This document shows positions 10,455-18,187 of a stretch of 64,000 nucleotides of DNA, one piece after another. Origin of the DNA: Phycisphaerae bacterium (GTDB lineage Bacteria > Planctomycetota > Phycisphaerae > FEN-1346 > JAACEH01). Where the stretch lies: positions 1 through 64,000 of the forward strand of contig JAAYDY010000048.1 in assembly GCA_012729015.1 (NCBI GenBank). Direction: 5' to 3'. Under the pieces are notes generated by a model. The model saw only the letters and a program-made list of their open reading frames with translations. It ran no database searches and was not told the origin of the DNA. Both the position numbers and the translations under genes were made by a program. How positions within the stretch are numbered: position 1 is the stretch's first letter; every line of letters starts with the position of its first letter.

Positions 10455-10531
10455 GGGCGCTTAGCTCAGTTGGCTAGAGCGCTACCCTTACAAGGTAGAT
10501 GTCACAGGTTCGAGTCCTGTAGCGCCCACCA
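10455..10531 (+). tRNA. tRNA-Val (anticodon UAC)
   Basis: A full cloverleaf is visible. The acceptor GGGCGCT (10455-10461) pairs with AGCGCCC (10521-10527), the D-arm contains TAGCTCAGTTGG, and the anticodon stem CTACC/GGTAG closes the loop CTTACAA with anticodon TAC at 10489-10491. The T-arm is CAGGTTCGAGTCCTG, and a discriminator A is followed by an encoded CCA. It reads GUA valine codons. Confidence 0.96.
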
Positions 10532-10543
10532 TTGTCTTTCCTC

Positions 10544-11023
10544 TTACTCTCCAACGGGCTCAGTCCGAGGACTCCACGACACGACGTGCAGTCGCTGCGT
10601 TTCAAGATTGATTGCCACGTCGGCAGTCACGGCGGCGTGGCCACAGCGGTGAACCGAATCGGCCTCGGTCGGCTCGTATGTGGCCTCGGAGGTGACCCGA
10701 ACGTGGCCCGAGCGCAGGGGTTCGATGGCCACATCGACGTGGCAATGGTTGCTCCTGAGGACGAAACGGCGGTCGGCCTCCTGTAGCCTGCCCCGGCCGG
10801 CGGCCAGGCGCGCCAGGGCGTCCTCCAGGCCGGCGTCGGCGGCCCATGCGGCCGAGTCTTCTGCCGCCGCCAGGGCTTGCCGATTCAGCGACAGCGCCGC
10901 GGTCACGCAGAAGATGCCGGAGAATATCCCCAGACAGGCGATCAGGACGACCACGACAGTCAAGGCATAGCCACCTCGGCAACGACGGCGGCAGCAGGTG
11001 GGGCGAGGAAGGAGCGGGCTCAT
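10544..11023 (-). CDS. Pilin-like minor component (PilX/GspK-like N-terminus)
   Basis: This 159-residue product ends the secretion operon. Its N-terminus has a basic lead (RRRCRGG) followed by a long hydrophobic helix YALTVVVVLIACLGIFSGIF, as in PilX or GspK-type minor pilins. It lacks the Glu at position +5 of classical pilins, which also fits GspK. The rest is a short globular region with no motif I recognise. The start at 11023 is chosen because its ATG overlaps the stop of the preceding gene (ATGA); a longer version from 11050 would overlap by 30 nt. Probably a tip or priming component of the pseudopilus; this is inferred from context. Confidence 0.6.
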   Translation of the reverse strand: MSPLLPRPTCCRRRCRGGYALTVVVVLIACLGIFSGIFCVTAALSLNRQALAAAEDSAAWAADAGLEDALARLAAGRGRLQEADRRFVLRSNHCHVDVAIEPLRSGHVRVTSEATYEPTEADSVHRCGHAAVTADVAINLETQRLHVVSWSPRTEPVGE

Positions 11024-11556
11024 TCTCGGACCTCCCCGGCCGCAGGCCACTCGACGCGTGACAGGTATCTTCGGAGCAGAATCGTCTGAGGTGCGCCTGC
11101 CGGGCCGCTGGTGGATCCCCGAAGGCTCACCTCGACCGTGACGGCACAGGCGGTTCTCTCGGGTACGGTCCTCTCGGGAGTAAACGTGACGGATTCCACG
11201 TCATACATCACAAAGTGCTCTTCGTCGTCGCCGCATCGGCGGATCAAAGAAGCCGGTTCGAAGCCTTCGTCGTCACCGGAAACGAATCTCCAGACAGCCG
11301 GCTGGTCTCCCGAAAGTGTCAACGTGAGACCAACAGTGCCCTCGGCCCCGTCGGTCGCTGCCGCTGTTGCGCCGTGGATGTCGTCGCCCAGGTGGTGCAG
11401 TGCGGTTTCCACGGCATGGCTCGTGTCGCACGCGTCGATGAACAGGCCGGTACTGCGGACTGTCTCGAGGAAGATGACGACGGCCGGTCCGAGGACCGCG
11501 GCCCCGACGGCCAACACGGCGAGCAGTTCGATGAGCGAAAACGCGGGTCGCCTCAC
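11020..11556 (-). CDS. Type II secretion pseudopilin, GspJ-like
   Basis: This 178-residue product has a textbook prepilin N-terminus: short basic leader VRRPA then FSLIELLAVLAVGAAV, with Glu at +5 of the mature form. The remaining 150 residues form a globular domain typical in length of GspJ/PulJ minor pseudopilins. The start is the GTG at 11556: a GGAGGT site sits correctly upstream, and the GTGA overlap with the preceding stop indicates coupling. A longer reading from an upstream ATG at 11571 would swallow that ribosome-binding site. Assembly needs a prepilin peptidase, which is not in the window. Confidence 0.75.
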   Translation of the reverse strand: MRRPAFSLIELLAVLAVGAAVLGPAVVIFLETVRSTGLFIDACDTSHAVETALHHLGDDIHGATAAATDGAEGTVGLTLTLSGDQPAVWRFVSGDDEGFEPASLIRRCGDDEEHFVMYDVESVTFTPERTVPERTACAVTVEVSLRGSTSGPAGAPQTILLRRYLSRVEWPAAGEVRE

Positions 11557-11987
11557 GGCGTCACCTCCCATTGGCGTCGCGCCTTCAGCAGTTCCAGTTC
11601 GGTCCGCCGCAGGCATTCGCCCTGGTCGTTCAGCAATTCCGCCGACAGGCGAATCGCCATCAGCCCCGGACGCTGCGGCACATGGCGAAGCTCGGTCGTC
11701 ATGCGGCACCGCAGGTCGGCGGAGCGGAGATCGACGGCGGTCTCACCGATGAGCGTGGGCAGTTGCGCATCGTCGGCGGCGCGGATGGCCTCGGCGCGGG
11801 TAGCCACGGCCGAACGCGTTTCAAGCCAGGCGCGTTCGGCGAGGCGGTAGTTTCGCACGCCGGCGGCGATGTAGAAGGTCAGGGCCATCAGGATGCCCAG
11901 AAGGACCACTGCGGCCATCGCCTCCATCAGGAGGTATCCGGATTCGCAGGAGCGACGGCGGCGGCGAGTTGTTCGGTGCATGGTCAT
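11553..11987 (-). CDS. Prepilin-type protein, GspI/PulG-like
   Basis: This 144-residue protein has a basic leader (HRTTRRRRRSCESG) and hydrophobic helix YLLMEAMAAVVLLGILMA, with Glu at the +5 position relative to the Gly/Tyr cleavage site. Such proteins are processed by a prepilin peptidase and assemble into a short periplasmic pseudopilus. It overlaps the F gene upstream by 4 nt (ATGA) and the next pseudopilin by 4 nt. The size fits GspI. No major pseudopilin GspG with its usual FTLIE start is found in the cluster. Confidence 0.72.
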   Translation of the reverse strand: MTMHRTTRRRRRSCESGYLLMEAMAAVVLLGILMALTFYIAAGVRNYRLAERAWLETRSAVATRAEAIRAADDAQLPTLIGETAVDLRSADLRCRMTTELRHVPQRPGLMAIRLSAELLNDQGECLRRTELELLKARRQWEVTP

Positions 11988-13105
11988 CTCCCCATGGCGG
12001 CCTGGACGGCCCCCTGCCAGACATGGATCCAGGCCAGTGGTTGCAGGGCCGTGAATGCGGCGACCAGCACGACGCCGAGCACCTGGACGACGCTGAACAG
12101 GAGTTGCTTCAGCCGATCGCTTCGGGCTTCATAATCGTCGGCGAGCAGGCGGAGAGCCAGGGGCAGGTTGCCGGCCGCCTCGCCGGTGGCAAGCGTCCAA
12201 AGGAAGTGGTGCGGGAAGCCGCCGACGGCCGCGAAGGATGCGGCCAGCGACTTCTGGCCCGAGCGGTGCAGATCGGCTACGCGGCGGAACCGGCGGCGCA
12301 TGATCACGTTCAGCCCGAGACTGCTCAACTGGTCGATGGCTTCGGCGTCGGTGGCGCCGGCCTCCAAGGCCAGGGCCATCTGCCTCGCCGCCACAGCCAG
12401 GCACATGGTCCGTTCGCTGCTGCGCCATCCAGGCAGGGCCCACCGTATCAGGTCGGCCAGGATGGACAGCCCGCCGCGGCCGGTCAGGCCGCAGCCCCTG
12501 GCCATGAGCGGCAGCGCCACGAAGAGCATCAGCAGTCCCCCGAAGGTCGCCAGGCCGGCCAGAAAATCCAGCGTGCCGGCGGTCAGGTCGAGGAACGGAG
12601 GCCACTGGCCGCCGAAGTCGTCAAGGATTTCGCGGTACTTCGGGTAGATAAGGTTGCCCTGTAGTGCGGCGAGCGACGTGGCGGTGAGGACGAGAAGGCT
12701 CAGGTAGAGCATGGGTGCGAACCATGCGGTGCGCCGAGCGGCGCGATTGTCCTGGGCCCTGACGGCGGCGCGGAGCGATTCGCTCAGTCGCCCACACCGG
12801 ATCCCCTGGCGAACCTGGGATACTGCGAGCGGGGGCATGAGCGAGTCGCACCGCGCAAGGGCCTCGTCCAGCGGTATTCCGTCGGCCAGGTCGCTGGTGA
12901 GGCGTTTGAGCATCGGGCGTTCCCAGAGGCTCGCTTCGTCCCGAGCGTAGACGAGCACCTGGAGCAGGGGCAGATTCTGCGACACGGTGTCGCTGACGAG
13001 GGCGAGGACGCGGTCAGCGGCGCGCCGCCGCGAGGCGATCAGGCACAGATAGGTCGTGTAAATGGCCAGGCCGAGAGCAAGGAGCAGGAGAATCAGGAAG
13101 AACAT
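11984..13105 (-). CDS. Type II secretion/pilus platform protein F, second copy
   Basis: This 373-residue inner-membrane protein carries two T2SSF-type domains. An N-terminal membrane helix (FFLILLLLALGLAIYTTYL) leads into a helical cytoplasmic domain. Two further helices flank the middle (YLSLLVLTATSLAAL and LATFGGLLMLFVALPL). A second F domain with the signature TGEAAGNLPLALRLLADDY ends in a C-terminal membrane helix. F proteins couple the ATPase to pseudopilus assembly. This copy is more divergent than the F protein encoded 12 nt upstream. Two adjacent F genes in one operon are unusual; a heteromeric platform is possible but inferred. Confidence 0.82.
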   Translation of the reverse strand: MFFLILLLLALGLAIYTTYLCLIASRRRAADRVLALVSDTVSQNLPLLQVLVYARDEASLWERPMLKRLTSDLADGIPLDEALARCDSLMPPLAVSQVRQGIRCGRLSESLRAAVRAQDNRAARRTAWFAPMLYLSLLVLTATSLAALQGNLIYPKYREILDDFGGQWPPFLDLTAGTLDFLAGLATFGGLLMLFVALPLMARGCGLTGRGGLSILADLIRWALPGWRSSERTMCLAVAARQMALALEAGATDAEAIDQLSSLGLNVIMRRRFRRVADLHRSGQKSLAASFAAVGGFPHHFLWTLATGEAAGNLPLALRLLADDYEARSDRLKQLLFSVVQVLGVVLVAAFTALQPLAWIHVWQGAVQAAMGR

Positions 13106-13117
13106 GCCAGGCTCCGA

Positions 13118-14323
13118 TCAGAAGGCACGGAGTGACTGCAACAGCCGGATCATCGGCGACAGCAATGCCAGTGCGGATGAGCCGACAGCCAACCCCGCCA
13201 GAACCACCCCGACCAGGGGCAGCACCACGCGGGCCAGGGCCAGTGCCCGTTCGCCCTGACGGCGGTACATCTCGGCGGCGCCTTCGAGGATGCTCGGCAT
13301 GTCGCCGCGCGCCTCGCCGATGCTCGCCGAACAGACCAGGACTCGCGGAACGGCCGGCTGCTTGTCCAGGGCGTCACGCAGGGGCGTGCCGCGTTCGATG
13401 TCGGCCGTCGCGTGCAGGAGGGCATCGCGCAGCTTCTCGGATGTGGTGGTCCGGGCCGCCATCCGCAGCGCTTCGGGAAGCGGCAACTGGATACGCAGGA
13501 ACATGGCCAGGGCTGAGCAGAGCTGGCCGCTGGTGTTGATCCGACGCACGCGCCGATAGTAGGGCACCAGGCCGAGAACCGCCTGACGCCAGCGTCGGCC
13601 TCTGCGCGTGAAGCCGCAAGCCGCCAGAAGGAGTGCCACGATTCCGAGACCACCGACCAGACCCGGGACAACAAACGGCAGAGCCTCGACGATTCCTGAT
13701 AACTTCCGCCGCTGGAAGCCAACGCTTTCAAACACTTGGTGGGTCTGTTGAACAATGGCATGAAAGTATGTCAGTGACACGAGGCTCAACGCCACGGCAA
13801 TGAGGATGATGATCGACGGGTACACGAACGCGTCGATCATTTGTCGGCGGAAGTCCTGCTGAAGGGCCAGTCGCTGGTTCATGAGGAGAAGGAGTTCCGG
13901 GAGATTGCCGGCCTTCATGCCGGCCCGGACCAGTTCGACGTAGGCGGGCGGCAGGCGGTCGCCGTGGCGGTCCATGGCATCGGCCAGGGGGACGCCGCGG
14001 TGAACGTCGTCGGCCACGGCGGCGATGGCTTCGCGCAGTCGGCCGGACCGCATCTGGGTGACCAGTTCGGCCAGGGCTCGGTCCAGGGGGATGCCGGCGC
14101 GGGCCATGGCGGCCAACTGGCCGTTGAACTCGATAAGGTCGGCATATTGCACACGGCCCGAACGGAGGCGAAACCGGCGGCTGTCGTCGCCGAGTTGGAC
14201 CTCTGCCTGATCGAGTCCCATGTCGCGGAGCCTGGCGGCAGCCTCGGTCAGGGACTCGGCCGTAAGGGTGCCGGCGACGAGCTTTCCTCCCGGATCGACG
14301 CCTTGATAACGATAGACGGGCAT
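13118..14323 (-). CDS. Type II secretion/type IV pilus platform protein GspF/PilC
   Basis: This 401-residue GspF/PilC starts MPVYRYQGVDPGGKLVAGTL, the canonical N-terminus. The first F domain includes GIPLDRALAELV and GMKAGNLPELLLLMNQRL, followed by membrane helices around IIILIAVALSLVSLTYF. The second F domain contains SIGEARGDMPSILEGAAEMY, and a final helix follows. It lies in the inner membrane and links the ATPase to pilin extrusion. It starts 9 nt after the E-ATPase stop, clearly in one operon. Length and motif order are normal for the family. Confidence 0.9.
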   Translation of the reverse strand: MPVYRYQGVDPGGKLVAGTLTAESLTEAAARLRDMGLDQAEVQLGDDSRRFRLRSGRVQYADLIEFNGQLAAMARAGIPLDRALAELVTQMRSGRLREAIAAVADDVHRGVPLADAMDRHGDRLPPAYVELVRAGMKAGNLPELLLLMNQRLALQQDFRRQMIDAFVYPSIIILIAVALSLVSLTYFHAIVQQTHQVFESVGFQRRKLSGIVEALPFVVPGLVGGLGIVALLLAACGFTRRGRRWRQAVLGLVPYYRRVRRINTSGQLCSALAMFLRIQLPLPEALRMAARTTTSEKLRDALLHATADIERGTPLRDALDKQPAVPRVLVCSASIGEARGDMPSILEGAAEMYRRQGERALALARVVLPLVGVVLAGLAVGSSALALLSPMIRLLQSLRAF

Positions 14324-14332
14324 GCCGGTCTC

Positions 14333-15526
14333 CTATGCGTCGGCCAGAACGCGGCGCACTTCCTGCTCGGTGGTCAGACTCGCCTCGACGGCACGCTGTC
14401 CCTGGCGAGCCAGCGGAACCATGCCTTGTCGCAGAGCGATTGCCTGAAGATCCTGGAGTCGCATGTGCGCGCGGATGCCTTCGGCCAGATCGGAGGACAT
14501 AGAGGCAAACTCGGCCAGCAGGAGCCTTCCGTCGAACCCTGTGCTGCGGCAGGAATCGCATCCGCGGCCACCGCAGGCCGCGCACAGGCGGCGGGGCAGT
14601 CGCTGGGCCAGCACGGCCGTGACGGCTCCGGTGATCTGGTATGGCTCGATTCCCATCTCGAGCAGTCGGCTGAAGACGCCGCACGCGCTGCCGGCATGGA
14701 TGGTGCTGATGACCAGGTGACCCGAGAGCCCGGCCGCCATGGCTGCCCGAGCGGTCTCGTGGTCGCGAATCTCGCCCACGACCAGGACATTCGGGTCCTG
14801 GCGGAGCAGGCTTCGCAGGGCTCGGGCGAAGTCGAGGCCCGCGGCCTCGTTGATCGTGGTGTGTGTCACTCCATTGAGCAGCGTCTCGACGGGATCCTCG
14901 ATCGTGATGATGTTGCGGCGGGCTCGTCGTTCCGCGTCCATGCGGAGCATGTGGCGCAGCAGGGCGTAGATGGTGGTCGTCTTGCCCGAGCCGGCGGGCC
15001 CCGTGAGCAGAACGACGCCTTCGGGACGCGACACGGCCGCCGAAAGGCGGTCGCGGGTCTCGTCGTCGAGCCCCAGATCGGGCAGCTCGTAGTCTTTGTG
15101 CGACGGGTTGAAGATGCGAATGGCCACTCGGTCGCCGTACGACGTGGGGTAGATGGCGGCCCGGAAGTCCAGGTCGGCGCCGAACGAGTCGGCCGGGATA
15201 CGCCCTTCCTGCGGCAGGTCGTGGCGATACGTCAACAACCCGGCCAGCACCTTGACACGGTTGACGACATTGGGCAGAGCGTCGCGCGGACCCTCGGCCA
15301 GGGGGACGATCACCCCGTCGCGACGGACCGTTGCTTCGAAGCGGTCGGCTCGCGGCTCGATGGTGAGGTCGCTGGCCCCCATGGCCAGTGCCTGGCGAAT
15401 GAGAAGCTCCAGGGCGGCCGTGGCATCCACCCGGCCCGGAGCCAGCAAGCGGCCCAGTTCGTCCTGCACGTGTTCCTCGCGCACCGCGAAGCTCCACTCT
15501 GGCCTGCACAGCCTGTTTGGCCGCAC
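14333..15526 (-). CDS. Type II secretion/type IV pilus ATPase GspE/PilB
   Basis: This 397-residue cytoplasmic ATPase powers the operon's machine. Visible are the Walker A GPAGSGKTTT (about 176), the Asp box IITIEDPVE (about 207-214), Walker B VLVVGEIRDHETA (about 248) and the His box STIHAG. A zinc-binding C4 motif CAACGGRGCDSC is also present. The start is a weak GTG at 15526; another GTG at 15484, with GTGGAG upstream, would give 383 residues. Either way the protein is shorter than usual GspE (about 500 residues) and lacks most of the N-terminal domain that binds the membrane partner GspL/PilM. It is the first gene of the operon. Confidence 0.9.
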   Translation of the reverse strand: MRPNRLCRPEWSFAVREEHVQDELGRLLAPGRVDATAALELLIRQALAMGASDLTIEPRADRFEATVRRDGVIVPLAEGPRDALPNVVNRVKVLAGLLTYRHDLPQEGRIPADSFGADLDFRAAIYPTSYGDRVAIRIFNPSHKDYELPDLGLDDETRDRLSAAVSRPEGVVLLTGPAGSGKTTTIYALLRHMLRMDAERRARRNIITIEDPVETLLNGVTHTTINEAAGLDFARALRSLLRQDPNVLVVGEIRDHETARAAMAAGLSGHLVISTIHAGSACGVFSRLLEMGIEPYQITGAVTAVLAQRLPRRLCAACGGRGCDSCRSTGFDGRLLLAEFASMSSDLAEGIRAHMRLQDLQAIALRQGMVPLARQGQRAVEASLTTEQEVRRVLADA

Positions 15527-15656
15527 GTGCCGTTGGCCTGCGTGCGGCCGGACATATCAAGAACGGCTGAGCGTCCCTCAGGCTTCCCCCTGTTCTGCGT
15601 GATGGCCATTCGGCGACCACGCGGATCGCCGGTGCATATCGGACCCGACGGCCCCG

Positions 15657-16697
15657 CTACCGTTTGCGGTCCTTGGTGCCGGCGGCGCCGGTCATGGTGA
15701 TGGCCCGGTCCTGGGCGACGGCGCTGGTCACGGGTTCGCCGCGGAAGAACCGGTCGAACTCTTCCAGCACATGCTTGACGTAGAGGCCTTCCTTGCCGCG
15801 GCCGGCGACGTGGGGGGTGACGATGACGCCGGGCATGCCGCGGAACGGGCTGTCCTCGGCCAGGGGCTCGGCGTAGTGGACGTCGAAAACGCTGGTGAAT
15901 CGGTTCTTTCGCAGCTCGGCCAGCAGGGCGGCTTCCTGAACGAGGTTGGCGCGTCCGGCGTTGATCAGGACGGCGCCGTCCTTGATCTTGGCGAGGTGTT
16001 CGGCGCCGACGCGGCCGCGGTTGGCGTCGGTCATGGCGCCGAGCAGGTGAATCACGTCGCCGCGCTCGAACATCTCGTCGAAGTCCACGAGGGTGATGCC
16101 TGCGGCAGCGGCCTCAGCCGGTTTCATGTGGTTGCTGAAGACGAGAATCTCTTTGGGCGTCATGGGCTTCAGCATGTGGATGAGCCGCTGGGAGATGTCG
16201 CCGTAGCCCCAGATGGAGATGGTGGCATCGTGCATGGCGCGGCTGAGCTGTCGGTTGTCCCAGACCATGTTGGTGAGGGTGCCGATGCCGGCGTAGTCGA
16301 GGAATCGGTTGCGGGTGAGCATCGTGACCAGGAGGCACCACTCGGCGACCGCCTGGGACATGATGTGGTTGCACGTGAGCACGGGAATGCCGCGCTCGTA
16401 GAGCAGTGGCGAGGCGATGCCGCCGACGGAGCCTGCGGCGTGGCCGACGATCTTCAGCGTGGTGTTGCGAGCGAGCACCTTCTCGTCGAGCTTGGGGCAT
16501 CCCCAGGCGGTGATGACGGCTTCGACGCCTTCGAAGGCCTCGGCCCACTGCTCGGGCGTCATAGGACCGTGGCTTTCGTTCAGGCGGACCTGAAAGCCCA
16601 GCTTGGCCGCAAGGGCCTGCACTTCGGGGGTCCAGAACTCGTCGCGAACTCCCCAGGCGGGCATGGCGAAGAACACATTGACGTCACGATTTGACAC
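15657..16697 (-). CDS. D-2-hydroxyacid dehydrogenase family protein (NAD-dependent)
   Basis: This 346-residue member of the D-isomer 2-hydroxyacid dehydrogenase family has its NAD-binding fold at IWGYGDISQRLI. The catalytic Arg is in INAGRANLV, and the Glu/His pair in YAEPLAEDSPF and VIVTPHVAG. These enzymes oxidise or reduce 2-hydroxy/2-keto acids; the substrate is not deducible. The start is the GTG at 16697, which has AAAGGAT a proper distance upstream; an ATG at 16712 would overlap that site. The gene is monocistronic as far as visible, with a repeat-bearing gap between it and the next gene. Similar genes are common in planctomycete sugar-degradation regions. Confidence 0.85.
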   Translation of the reverse strand: MSNRDVNVFFAMPAWGVRDEFWTPEVQALAAKLGFQVRLNESHGPMTPEQWAEAFEGVEAVITAWGCPKLDEKVLARNTTLKIVGHAAGSVGGIASPLLYERGIPVLTCNHIMSQAVAEWCLLVTMLTRNRFLDYAGIGTLTNMVWDNRQLSRAMHDATISIWGYGDISQRLIHMLKPMTPKEILVFSNHMKPAEAAAAGITLVDFDEMFERGDVIHLLGAMTDANRGRVGAEHLAKIKDGAVLINAGRANLVQEAALLAELRKNRFTSVFDVHYAEPLAEDSPFRGMPGVIVTPHVAGRGKEGLYVKHVLEEFDRFFRGEPVTSAVAQDRAITMTGAAGTKDRKR

Positions 16698-16888
16698 GGT
16701 TGATCCTTTCATGCAAAGGGTTGCTCTGTCGGCTCCTTCTCGTCGTCGTCCCGGCAACAGTCTGATCGTCGGAACGGCGACGCCTTAAGGGCAGTCTATC
16801 GCATCGGAGCAACCGTCGCAATCCTAATTCACGAGTCGGGACGGGCGGGTGTAGTGCGTCACTCAGATTGCTTCTATGCTATACGGGG

Positions 16889-16994
16889 GTGCCACACTTT
16901 GGAGGCCCCGACGAAGTCGGGGACCAAAGTGTGAGTCGCTTTCCACGAGGCACACTTTGGCGCCGGCTGCGCCGTCGCTCCAAAGTGTGGCACC
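16889..16994. repeat. CCACACTTTGG hairpin repeat, family 2, double copy
   Basis: Two tandem stem-loops share the arms GCCACACTTTGG and CCAAAGTGTGGC. The first (16889-16932) has inner stem GGCCCCGACGAAGTCGGGG; the second (16949-16994) has inner CGCCGGCTGCGCCGTCG. The region 16915-16994 is closely matched at 30618-30697. The element ends 2 nt from the stop codon of the minus-strand glycosyltransferase, so it may also act as its terminator. Confidence 0.85.
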
Positions 16995-16995
16995 C

Positions 16996-18126
16996 TCACC
17001 CACGAACGTTACGTGCATCCGGACGGGCCAGGTCTTGGGCCACCTGGTCGAATCGGGCGGCGACCTGGGGCCAGTCGAATCGGGCTGCCAGGGACTGGCG
17101 GATCGGCTCGGCGAGCTGGCGTTCGGCGGGTCGAGCGAGCAGGCGGGCCAGGCGGCGGCGCAGGTCCACGGGACCGCGGTAGCTCACCTGGGGCAGGGCG
17201 TCGGCGAAGACCTCGGGATTGGCCAGTTGGCGCGAGACCACAGGCGCGGCGCCGGCGATGGCGGCCTCGACGGTGGCCAGTGGGAACCACTCGCGTGCAG
17301 CCGTGTTGACGACGATGTCGGCGGCGCGGATGCTGGCCAGGTATCGATCCCGGTCGGGCAGATAGCCGAACTGGAGCACGCGCGAGGCGAACCGCTGGCG
17401 AGCCTCCTGGAAGACGTCGGGGTACTTCCTGACGGCGGCTCCGACGGCGATGAGGCGAAAGGCGATGCCCTCCTCGTCGAGATGATAGAGCGTCTCGAAG
17501 AACAACTGGGGGTTCTGGCTGTCGGTCCAGGGATTGTTCCACAGGATGATGGGCGGACCGGGAGGCACGTGGCGGGGCTCAGTGCGATGGATGGCGGCCA
17601 CGTCCACTCCGGGCGGCAGGAGGAGGAACTTGTGGGCCGCGGCGTCGGCGAGTCGCGCGGGCACGGCGTCGGGAAAAGAGTCGATGAGGCGTCGCACGCC
17701 CTCAAGGAGACAGTCGCGATGGTGTTGGCTGGCCACCAGGGCGCGGTCGGCGGCCAGCAGGCTGTAGAGCTGGGCGAGGGCCAGGGGCTCGTCGCGCGGG
17801 TTGTCCTTGAGGTCGGCGCCGAGCATGTCGTCGTGGAAATACTGAAGGACGGGGACGGTTCGCCAGGGCGTCGGGAGCAGGGCCCTGAGTCGCGCTACGT
17901 CGACGAGGTCGTCGGCCAGGATGAGGTCAGCCTTGCGTTTGAGACGGGCGATCTCGGCGGCGAAGTGCAGTGCGCTGCCTCGCAGTCGCCACGGCCACGT
18001 GCGCGGGGGCAGGGTGAGAGCGAAGAGGCTGTGACGGCTGTGGGCCGTCAGGCCTTCGAGGAACTGCCGCCGCGGCCCTCCGTGATAGGGGCTCAGTGCG
18101 AGGATTGACAGGCCGTGGGTGTCCAT
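16996..18126 (-). CDS. QTMAN-like glycosyltransferase (DUF3524 N-terminal domain, GT-B)
   Basis: The N-terminus ILALSPYHGGPRRQFLEGL and the following LTLPPRTWPWRLRGSALHF are characteristic of the DUF3524 domain, found in tRNA-queuosine alpha-mannosyltransferase (GTDC1/QTMAN). The C-terminal half is a GT-B glycosyltransferase domain: PIILWNNPWTDSQNPQLF starts the nucleotide-sugar half, and EWFPLATVEAAIAGAAPVVS is the donor-binding region. Length is 376 residues, usual for the family. In animals QTMAN mannosylates queuosine in tRNA-Asp; the bacterial role is not established to my knowledge. No queuosine genes are in the window. Family identity fairly sure; substrate inferred only. Confidence 0.75.
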   Translation of the reverse strand: MDTHGLSILALSPYHGGPRRQFLEGLTAHSRHSLFALTLPPRTWPWRLRGSALHFAAEIARLKRKADLILADDLVDVARLRALLPTPWRTVPVLQYFHDDMLGADLKDNPRDEPLALAQLYSLLAADRALVASQHHRDCLLEGVRRLIDSFPDAVPARLADAAAHKFLLLPPGVDVAAIHRTEPRHVPPGPPIILWNNPWTDSQNPQLFFETLYHLDEEGIAFRLIAVGAAVRKYPDVFQEARQRFASRVLQFGYLPDRDRYLASIRAADIVVNTAAREWFPLATVEAAIAGAAPVVSRQLANPEVFADALPQVSYRGPVDLRRRLARLLARPAERQLAEPIRQSLAARFDWPQVAARFDQVAQDLARPDARNVRG

Positions 18127-18187
18127 GACCCGAAACTATCCGAAAGCCCATGCTTTGGCAAGGGAAAGCCGTCGGGTGGCCGGCGGG

